Shown one piece after another: positions 21,766 through 32,900 of a stretch of 64,000 bases of DNA. A program made the translations under genes and the position numbers. The DNA is taken from positions 13,704,109-13,768,108 of the forward strand of contig NC_088325.1 of NCBI RefSeq assembly GCF_910592395.1, read 5' to 3'. Below the pieces are notes generated by a model, which made no database searches, had not been told where the DNA came from, and saw nothing but the letters and a program-made list of their open reading frames with translations. The stretch is from Lineus longissimus (Eukaryota > Nemertea > Pilidiophora > Heteronemertea > Lineidae). Position 1 is the first letter of the stretch, and each line of letters opens with the position of its first letter.

Positions 21766-23880
21766 ACATAATGAACCCAACCATGTGTTTTCATTTATTC
21801 ATTAGTATCCAATGGCTGTTTTTTGTTAAAGTAGTTGGCCATCTCTTCTATACCGCCGGCACAAGAAGGGCCTAACGAAAAAGATCTTGGATTCGCCGTC
21901 GTAAAATCCGGATTGTAACGGGTACTGTCATCAGCTTGGTTGTGACAGTGTCTAGGACGAGTGAAGCCGACTGGTAACTACTATACAGATCTTGGACATT
22001 GCAGCAGATTGGTTGTGATATGGTCTCCGCAGGGAAACGTACAAGACATCATACGCTTTCCCAAATCAAATAATTGCTTGCTGTGAATTTAAAGGCCATG
22101 ACTCCTGCTTTTATGATTGCATGACATGTACAGATCCTCAAAGAGTAGCATTTTTTTTTTAAAGACGTTCTTGCAAATATAATGAGACAGTAGTGCACCA
22201 TATCTCTTCTGGATGTGCCCTCCCCTTCACAGCTCACCATGTTGCCAGAGAGTGTAAGTCTTTGCTGGATGTGCCATGCCCCTTCACCACGTACTCTGTC
22301 TGGCCTAGATGTGTACTCTCCCAACGTAGTGCACCATGATTCTACTGGGTGGGCCTTGTCTCCACCCTTAGGAAAAATGTGACCTGGCCCGCACCTGGCT
22401 GCCCAAGGTCAGTGAGCCACCCTGGGCCAAGCCTGGTCCTGACCTGGCTATATTGATGTATTTTTGGTAGGACGTTCTGCATGAGAGAAAGGACTTTGGG
22501 AGGATTCACCAATCTTCTAAGATGACTGTGGTCCCAAGTAGTACTCAAGTTGTACTTAAAGAGTCGTCAGGTAGATATTGGGTACAACCAGTCTCGTGAG
22601 ATCAGATAACAAACTGGCAGATGTTGGTTGTTCCATTGTCCGTCCTTGTGAGATGATTACCATGGTACAACCAAATCAGTTGTCTTGTATCACCCATGTA
22701 GAACGCAAGAGTAATATTGTCGTGCACAGCTAAAAGACCCTTTGAAGGTTGTGGCAATGTCTTCCCAACCTGACCAGATAACCAGCTGGTAGATGTTGGT
22801 TGTTCCATTATCCGTCCTTGTGAGATGATCACCATGGTACAACCACATCAGTTGTCTTGTATGACAGTGTAATGTTGTCTTGTACAGCTAAAGGACCCTT
22901 TGAAGGTTGTGTCAATGTCTTCACAACCTGACCAGATAACCAGCTGGAAGAGGTTGGTTGTTACGTAGGCTGTCCTGTCGTCTCCATGGTTTATAAGTGG
23001 TAACCTTGGTATAATTTTTAAGTTGTGTCAAGGTCTTCCCTTCTTTTTAAAGATGTTCTTGCAAATGCAATGAGACAGTAGTGCACCATATCTCTTCTGG
23101 ATGTGCCCTCCCCTTCATAGCTCACCATGTTGCCAGAGAGTGTACCAATTTCCCATTGAATGGTTTATCACCAGCATGAATCCTGGCTAACAGAAGCCCA
23201 AGGCTCCCCCCGAGGACCCCCTTCACAAATCCTACAGGGGTCATCCCTTTTTTTAAATTGTTAACTCACACGTGTGTGTGCATTCGAATTTCCCGCGTAT
23301 AGATGGTGGCGTCACCTGTTAGTCACTAGAAGAATTCCGAGATCCCTCAATGTGTACATCGAGGATGTAACAAATCGCCGATGTGCCATTCAATGGCGTG
23401 TGAAAGCTGGGTTTTGATTGGATAAATTTTTACAACCATTTCTACTATTACTCGATTAAACATATAATTTCGGGGTAAATATACACCTTTTGAGCTGAAC
23501 ATAATCCATGTATTACATTGCAATATATCAACACTTAGAATTTTATGCAAAACGCAAACTACAGGCAGAAATAAAGGAATACCACAAATATTATTAAAAT
23601 AGCTTAACCAATCACAAACGCTGTAGCAAATTGAAGTTGGGGAAAATTGGAAGGGAATCCCTTGCTCTTTAATGAATAATTTCCCCTCCCCATGAAGTCA
23701 ATACATTTGTAACCTTATTATAAAATATGTTGAATGAATCACATTAATCTCTATTGCAATGAAATAAGAATTATATATTTCATTTTTTATTATTGCTTGA
23801 TATCTAATTCTTTAAGATTTTGAAATTTCTGAAGACATTTTGCATCTGCCTGCAGTTTTGTTGTGGCTCTTCCCAGAAGC
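21766..23880. other. repeat-rich spacer between GPR89 and USP25/28
   Basis: No coding exon was found. It holds a split direct repeat (22150-22250 and 23045-23150) and a tandem repeat of roughly 180-195 bp (22600-23010). The last 200 bp before 23901 should carry the USP promoter; GCCGCCATGTTTT near 23881 is a reverse YY1-like site. Confidence 0.45.
22150..23150 (+). repeat. pair of ~100-bp direct repeats bracketing a tandem duplication
   Basis: The segment starting TTTAAAGACGTTCTTGCAAA at about 22158 and ending GCCAGAGAGTGTA recurs from about 23047 with few changes, some 890 bp away. Between them, units beginning AGATGTTGGTTGTTCCATT (near 22619 and 22792, and a third eroded start near 22949) form an imperfect tandem array. 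The layout fits an element with long terminal repeats or a composite satellite; no coding content is left. Confidence 0.6.
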
Positions 23881-23900
23881 CGCCATGTTTTGAATTCAAC

Positions 23901-26900
23901 ATGACAGTCGAGCAGTCTCTTTTTCCGACAAACTATCCGCAGGTATACCGCTGATCTATGAAACGGTTGCAGTAAACACACCGATAATATTATTCAGAAT
24001 ATATCAGTGCTCAAATTGGCTAAGTTTGAAGTGGTGTGATTGCGTAGATTTGCCCCAAATCACATTGATCTGAACATTGCGTGTTCCATTTTGGAGGTCT
24101 TTCCTGACCCTTCTGTGTGCTCCTGTACATTTTTGCATGGCCATGGCCGGGATGCATGTGGAGTGTGGTCAAGACGTTCAATATTTTCGCCTTCATCTTT
24201 TCCTTTCAGCGTTCTGTGAACTTGATTTGTCTTTGTTGCGTGTTTGTTTCCTAGATTACTATGTTAAGTCTGATTCACAAATTAATTCGTCATCTAAGAC
24301 TTTAGTCTTATCTTTCATCATGTTCACACTTCTTCACATCATTTTCCGAATCGGAGACTGAATAGTGACTCTCCAGAGACGCAGAGAGAGTGAAGAATGG
24401 GAAGGCGTCTCATTCTTCAGACTTCACTCTGACTCTAGTCAGCCTGGATTTCATCAGGATCCAGGACATGCCATACATCTGTTAGTGTTACACTACAGTT
24501 GATACTGATACTGATACTGATAGTCTTCAGATTGTCTTTCAGTTTCCATTTAACCAGAGCTCAAACAAATCAAATCAATGCACACACTCAGTCTCTGAAC
24601 AGAAGGCCTCGGCTAAATCTGACAATGCCATCAGGTGTGACTCTTTGTGTAAGTTGTAAGAGATGACTGGTCATCTTCCAAATAAGCGTTGTCAACATTT
24701 GTGACGTCTATTGCGGTCTATTGTGAATTACTGTAGTTATATTTTTCAGCCGCAGCAGCGTGGTGTCAGTGAGGAAACAATATATGCCAACATCAAGGAA
24801 GTGACAGGGATTTCAGATCAGCATGTGATCACCGAGGCTATCAAAGCCTGTCAGAATAACGAGGGGACATTTGAACTTCAAGATGTCGTAGATCATCTTC
24901 TGAACCCTCCAATGTGCAAAAATGAGAAAGCGGTAAGTCAATTGTTGATACTAATAACCCATTAACCCAAGACCCATGGATTCAATTGATTGCCGAAAAC
25001 GTTCACCAACACGCCACCATGCTTTAGTGTCTCGCCATTGGTGCCAACTAAGAATCCCTGTCCCTTGTTTCCAGGTTGCTCCTGTAGCAACCCATTCAGT
25101 TGGGACAGATGCCCTGCCAGCCAACAGACCAGCTCAGAGCGTACAAAGTGTGATCGATCTCACCAATGACAGTGGCGATGGTGACGAGCTCCAGCGGGCA
25201 ATCGCTGCCAGTCTCCAGGACTCGCAAGGAGGACTCATCTTGGGAGGACAGATCTCTCGTGAGGATCAGGATATAAGCAGGTGTGTTGGCGTCAGGGATG
25301 TTTCAGTTGGCATCACAACAAAGAACATATCTTGCAATGTTCGTGTAAAGTTAGTTAGCAGAGGCTGTGATAGACCATTGGTTTATGGGGAGGAACAAAG
25401 CATCGTGATCCATTCCGACCATTGATCTGTGAGTACGAACTTTGGGTATGCCTCATGAATCGTTTCAAGCTCGGAGGTAGATGTTGGCGATGGTGGTCTT
25501 CGTGACTCACTAACAAAAGAAGTGGTAGTCTATTGCTACTGGTTAAGAAGTTCAGGCCATCCCTAATACTGTCCAGTTGGGGATTGATTCATCAAATTCT
25601 CTTTTGCAGAATACTTGAGGCTAGTCTACTGGAAGAAAATGGTAAAGCAGGCACGAAACGAAAGAGGGGTGACATCTGGTTCGTTGACCCTCTGAATCCT
25701 CACGAAAGGAAGAGGACGGAAAACTGGCCTGTTGGTCTGAAGAATGTTGGGAATACTTGCTGGTTTAGCGCTGTCATACAGGTGAGAAACAGGAAAAATG
25801 CTTTGTTCTTTTGGTGAGACTGCTAAATTAATCTACAGTTAGAATCTGAGGCCATCATAGATATGATTCTGATGCGGCAGTAACACTAAACCAAGCCTAG
25901 TAAAACACAAAGATATATCAGACTGCTTAAAATTCTCAGCTGTTTTATACTTGACTGCATGGTACTTTTGATTTGAAGAATTTGCTCTGATTCAAAACCG
26001 AATTATTTTGTTTTCAGAGTTTATTCCATCTTCCCAAGTTTCGTCGATTGGTCCTTGGTTTTGTCCCGCCAAGTGGAGCCACAGAGGAGAATGCATTGGT
26101 AGGTGGAGTATACCGGAAACATGGCAAGACTGTCATGATCAGATAAAAACAATAAAAGCAATTTTATTTGCTGTTAAGTTGATGACAAATAGTATTCAAC
26201 ATTGAATACTTGTGTCAACAGTGAGAGACTACATATACATGCAGGTCTCAAACATGAATACCGAATAGTAGCAGTTCTTAATTAGCCCTGGTTTCTATTT
26301 TGGGTATATGTCATTGCAGTCTACTTTTGAAGTTTTCTGATTATAAAAGTTAACGATTTTTCGAATTCTAGCAACAGCGAAACCTGATATTCATGCAGGA
26401 GCTACGCCGTCTCTTTGCATTAATGATCGGTTCACGGAAGAAATATGTCGATCCGTCTCGTGCCGTGGAGATCTTGAAGGAGGCATTTACGGCGGCCAAC
26501 GGCAACGGTATCGCTGATAACCAACAAGATGTTAGCGAGTTTCAACATAAACTCCTCGACTGGTTAGAGGATGCTTTCAAACAGGACTGTTCGCGACCGA
26601 CATCTCCTGCTACACCAGAGTAAGTACTGTGGAACCTCCCTTAGCGGACACCTCTCTATTAAGGACAGCCTCTCTATTAAGGACAGCCTCTCTATTAAGG
26701 ACAGCCTCTCTATTAAGGACACTAGTTTTGTCTCAAATTGGTTGTTTCCATTCAATTTGACCTCTCTAATCAGGAGACCTCTCTACTAAGGACAGCACTT
26801 GTCAGTCACGAGGGTGTCCTTAATAGAGCGATTCTACTGTTCTGAGAAGTCAGCAATAATAATGTCATGGTTGTCAATTTGTCAATTTGTCTCATTGCGG

Positions 26901-29900
26901 TACCGTCTCAAAAAAGAAATTGTATCCTTCACTTGTTTGTGTTGTTTGCAGGACTCCTGATGACCTGTCAAGAGATAACCCGATGGTTGAACTATTTTAT
27001 GGCCAGTACAAGGCCGAGGGGACAAATGAAGGGAAGACGTTTACAAACAAGGAAACGTTTGGGCAGTTTCCGCTGCAAGTCAACGGTTTCCACGACATTC
27101 ATGAGAGTCTGGAGGCGGCAATGGCCGCTGGAGAGATAGAGACTGTTAGTAATGATACGTCATTAAAGTCAGGGCAAGAGGTGAGTTGGTAAATCAGACA
27201 TCTGCTGGACTTGGTCTCTGATGAGACTGGAGCTTATTCTTGATTCCATGCTGGTTAATCGCGGTTTACTCTCCATCTATACATTCTTCCCGAAATTGGT
27301 GGCTTGCATTGGAACTAACTTTTTCCCCCTTGTCTGTCATTAAAGGCATTCAAGTGTGTTGGTCAACCATGACTATCTCCTTTGTCCCTCCACCATAAGG
27401 CCTAGTTCCCCCTATGACATCACTATTTCGGACACTCAGCGCCGTATTTCTGGAAAGGTGTATAGTTTGTAGGGATGGCTCTATAATCGCTCATAAACAA
27501 AAGAAGTCAGTATAACCAAGAATATTCCAGATACAACTAGCCTATTATCTTTTGCATTGAGAAATGATCAACCCAAATGATCGTACTAATCATTGCCGCT
27601 TGTATCTTTCAGCAATGGTTTACACGGTTACCGTCAATGTTGACGTTTGAATTACTACGATTTCAATTCAATCAACAATTAGGACGACCTGAAAAAATTC
27701 ATAACAAATTAGCATTTCCTGAAGTCATTTATATGGATAGGTGGGTACAGTTTAAGTTCTATCAGTTTGCAGATAAAAGGTTGTTAGCTGTTTGATGTCT
27801 TCTCCGATTGCCATGTCACACACTTCATTGCAGAGCAAATTTGTTTCACCCTGAAGTTTATCGGACAAGGCTGCACCAGATCATGGGATTGAATTGACGT
27901 TTGTATCTCTGCCGAGGTCTGCTGTGGTGCTAGTTCATGTAGCCTGTCCCTTGCGGGGGTCATTATAGTAGGCCTACCCTATTGATCAGCATTTGAATTG
28001 TGAGGATTTTAGAATAGATTGATGCACAATCATGTTAAAAAAGTGACATTTTGAAAACACTTTCTCTTCAGGTATATGGAGTGTAATAAAGACACTACAA
28101 GGTTACGACGGGAGGAGGTTAAGAAACTAAAAGAGGAGTTGGTTCAGTTACAAACAAAACTAGACAAGTAAGTGATTATTCCCACTCCTGATGGGGGGGG
28201 GCACGTTCCATTTTCTCTCGCAGTAAGCCACCTCCAAGTGCTGAGCGTATGCTGAAGAAGAAGAAAAAGTTAAATCTTGAATCTTGTCCTTATCAAATAC
28301 CAAGTTCTGTGGCCAACATCATATGTGTTTTTCTCATCGTTTTCAGATTTATGAGTTACGGGTCTGGGACGAAACGATTTCCTCTGCAAGATGTGTTACA
28401 ATATGCGCTGGAATTCGCCGAGACACAACCTCCAACTTCATTGTGTTCAGATGTGGAGATGGAGTCACCTTGTAATTCAAAGTAAGTCGGAGTTTACAAA
28501 GAGGAATGAGGGTTGGCAGTTTCATTGGACTAGTTCAGAGAATCTGGAAACCTCGCTAGCTCAATACTTGACTTGCCAAACTCAGCTCGACGCCGAACTG
28601 CAGCGCCACTCGCGGACAAAGATAAAACAACTCGACATTTTTTTCACCGGTTTTCTCGCTGCGCATGCGTACCAGCGTCATCTTTTGTTGATTTCCGCTG
28701 GTACGCATGCGCAGCGAGAAAACCGGTGAAAAAAATGTCGAGTTGTTCTATCTTTGTCCGCGAGTGGCGCTGCAGTTCGGCGTCGAGCTGAGTTTGGCAA
28801 GTCAAGTATTGGTAGAGCATTGGGCCGACAATCTAAAGATCTGTGGTTCAAATCCCATCCAGAAAATCTGATTTTGCTGCATCTCTGATATTCTATTTCA
28901 GTATGCATGTAGAATCTCCAGACTCTGCTCCGCTAAAAGACTGTGAAGAGAACATGTCCATAGGAACTCCGAGTAGTAGTCAGTTGCCCGCCTCCCCAAA
29001 TAGAAACTCCTCGTCTGGAATCTCCACGTCACCGGCACCGCGACATGTGACCGGCGAAGAGCTCCATGTGTTACGGGAATGTATGAAACGGTGGCGAACC
29101 GAAGTGGAAAATGATGTGAAAGGTATTTACTGGCGAGAGATGTCGCATTTAATCTCATTCAATACTCACCATTTTGTTGTACCAAGTGAGAATCTTTGGG
29201 TCGATGTCTTTCAAAATACAAAGTTGAACAGCTCAGCGCTTCTGAATTTTGAGGACCAGGGTTGTTATGTGTGCCTTCTGATATTCTGATGGTGTGTCCT
29301 GTAAGTGAGTCAATTGTCACCATCTTGTTACAAGGACACAAGTTGTAATTTTGTTGTGAATGTTTGGGAACGCCTTCTGAGTGGTTCTGAGCTATATTGG
29401 CATGTGGTAGTTCTGTGGTTGGCTACCAGGTGCATGATGTAAGAATTTCTCTCTCGCTTCAGAATTACAAGATGGTATAAGTCAGTTAGAAAGTGCTGTA
29501 AATAGTATGTATGGTGATGAAGAAATGAAAAAAGTGAGTGGAGTTTTATTTTATTCGGTGCTCTCGCAGATATAAAGTGATTGGAGGATGTCTTTGATTC
29601 TGGACATAACAGTTAAGGAACAGCCTGTACTCGGGTGTGCGTTGAGATCATTGGAGTTACAAAGGTCACTAGACATAAAAACCGTTGTTGTGTTGGAGTG
29701 GCACTGGTGCAATGATGTTCTCCTGTACCTCCTGTGGGTTATTGGTGAGCAGTGTGACCTGGGGCTTACATGTAAGTCTGCACTGGCAATCTCAATTGGA
29801 ATATGGTCTTAATATTTACTGTGAAATCCACCAGCAACAGCTCTAACTCAACGATACGGCAAGTTATCTGTAACCTAATGATTTGTCTTTTGTTTCAGTT

Positions 29901-32900
29901 TCCGTATCAATTACACGCTGTGTTAGTCCACGAAGGGCAAGCAGCGTCTGGGCACTACTGGGCCTATGTCTATGATGCATTCGGCCAGCGATGGCTCAAA
30001 TTCAACGATATTGCCGTGACGGAGTCATCTTGGGAAGAGATTGTAAAGGAGAGTGTCGGGGGCTATCATAACACGAGTGCGTATTGCCTGATGTACGTGG
30101 ACGCAAACAGACTGGTCAAGATAGAAGATGGTATGTTTCTTGACACTCGTTACCTGTTTGTTATCGCATAAAGTGCTTGCAGCACCTCTTGAGCGTCGGA
30201 CAGATGAACAGTGTTAACTCCTGTGTTTATGATCTCTGATATGTGTCACATGTGATCTCTTGTCTACAGGTGTAACGCGTGAACACTGGGTTTGATATTG
30301 ACTGCAGGTGACTGCAATCGCGGATTGTTGTTGCAGGCGCCCGCAGTGACCTACCCAAATGAGCGATTTTGTCGCCAGCGATCATGATTGCCAGTCGCAG
30401 CGATTGTTGCTGGAGTGTTAGTGATGAATCAGAATGCCTGTTCTTTGTGAGCTCCTTGTTGTGTCCATTTTGCCAATTCTATCTCAAATTACTTTTTCTC
30501 TCGTTCAGATTCTGAGCAGGAGATGGGACAGGGTGATTGTGATGGTGCTACGGACGCTACGGCCTCATTATCAACAGATCTGAGGATTCTCGTCGAGCAG
30601 CACAACAAGTTATTTGCCCAGGAGATCGAGGAATGGGATCGGGCACAGCTGCGGAAAACTACGGGGGTTGACATGGAGCAGGGTGATTCGGAGGGAGTGG
30701 AGGAGAGCGGTAGGTGTTAATGGCGTGATACAGAGGGGTTAAAAGGGGTAAAGGTTAGTTATTTGCTCAGGAGATTGGAGACTGGAATAGCATCCCGCGA
30801 AGTTACTATTTATAGCTCACAAGGTCATTTGAATAAGATATTGATGAAGTTTTAGTCACGTGACAGGCGGACATCGACACTTATTTCTACGCATTTGAGC
30901 TTATTTCAAAGTCAATTATCTTTGACCCTGCATTCTTTTTAGCATGAATTATACCATAGAGTCAGAGAGAGAAATATTCAGAACAAATATGTAGTATTTC
31001 CAACACTCGAACATGTGCCAGATTGAATCTAACTGCCCTGGTTAGAAAGCCTGAATCCATTACGAAACCGCATATTTGTCCGACATTGCCTGTAATTCAG
31101 CGATGGGGAAATAGAGGGCAGCAGCTGCAGTGACTTCATCTTCGCGGAATGCTATTGGCTGCAGCCACATGTACTGTGATGCCGTCCAAGTGGAAAGTGG
31201 CTTGCACTTGCAGTCACCTCTTCCTCTGAATTCTGGTCAAAGCTGAATTCAGAGTTGCCACACCAATAACCCTCCAAAGAATGCTCCCCATTCCTTGATG
31301 GAGATAAGTGCTGTAGCACCATTCCACCTACCATCTCCGCTCTGTTATTGCTCCAACTTTGGTGGTCCCTCGCACTAAGTGCAAAAACTTTGGTGACCGT
31401 TCTTTTCACAAGTCATCACCGGTTCTATGGAACCAGCTACCTTCCAACATCAGGCTTGCTGGTTCCATAGACATTTTCAAAACTCTCCTGAAACGACACC
31501 TTTTCAGGGAGTGTTTTGCTTTGTAAAGCGCCTGAGAATTTAAGTTTTTCTTTTAATTCAGGCGTTATAGAAATTCTTATATTCATTCATTCATTCATTG
31601 GAGAGATTTTTGAGCTAACTCTCAAGAAGATGTACTATAATCTGTTGGTGCTGTTCTGATTCAGGTTCTCATCAAGTCAGCACGCAGACACACGATTCAC
31701 CGGCCAAGTTACACTTGGCTCAAGTCCATGCCCAACTCGCTCTCCGATCAACACTATGTTGTTATGAGAAGGCTATGGAGTCGGAAACACTCAGATTGAA
31801 AGGAATTGAAGCCGCCATGGTCGATGTGAGTACATGATGTTTTGAAGTTTAATTTTAGAATGAATTTTTTCAAATTTGTGTGTTGTCATGAAAAAGATCG
31901 CCACTCACTCGTGAAATAATCTTTGCTTTTTAGGCTGTGAACCAAGAGTGGCAACGCTTAGAGTTTCTTTCAAAACACCTGACGAATTCGCTACCCCAGC
32001 AGGACCCTCGACTGTCTCACGTGTTCATCTACACGCTAGCAAACGCTGGCCGTTCGCCCAATGATCACTTCCCTCCGAATAGAAATGTGCTTACAAGGAT
32101 TATGTTGGAGCAGTTTACGAACATGACGGCACTGGACAAGAACCAAAGGTTGGTGAAATAACTTTAGGGGTGGTTTGGGGGGCATGGGTTGTTGACTTTA
32201 ATCCTGGCAGGAACAAAAACTCTAAAGTCGCCCGTTGTGGTTCAATTCCACACGTACCACCTTGTTGCTGACATGAGGCAGGTCGCTTTACTTCCCTTGC
32301 CTCATCTTTTGACTGTGATGTGAAAGAGACAAAGGTTCAGTTTTTAGTTTTTTTGTGGAGTTGATATGACAAGGTGGTAGTTCCCAGTCTTTCATGGATA
32401 ATACACTCTCTTTACAGGGCTGTCCAGATCCGGCGGTCAGCGTCTGCCAAACTCGATGGCTTTTTAAAAAGTTGTACACCAAAGGATGAAAAATTATATA
32501 ATGTGAGTAAAACTCTTGAACATGTACATGTTTGTTCTGGAAGCAGAGGTTCTCTCTGAAATGTAGATGAATAGAAATGTTGATGATGGCATAGCATAAA
32601 TATTTGATCCCCTCTTTTTTGTCTTGAACCATGACGATTTCTGTTCTTTCTTCTAGGAAATCCACGCCGATTATCATCAGTTCCGACAACTGATCATGTA
32701 TTTCCTGACCGGTGTGACCCAGTTTCACCAGGAACAGTACCAGGATGCCATATACTACCTTCACCACGTTGTCAGCATGAATCGCATCTTGACGGGGAAG
32801 GATGGCCAGTGGCGGTGGCGGGGGATTGACTGCGACTTGTTGGGGTACTTCCAGAGACAGACGCTAATGGTGAGGGCATTGTCTTGAGCTCACTCAAGAG

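Noticed and set aside
24077-24361. 94-residue hydrophobic plus-strand frame in USP intron 1
   Set aside because: No signal of a real exon or family; it lies between two exons joined in phase.
32238-32262. B-box-like GTGGTTCAATTCCAC
   Set aside because: No matching A box at the right distance and no cloverleaf could be folded.
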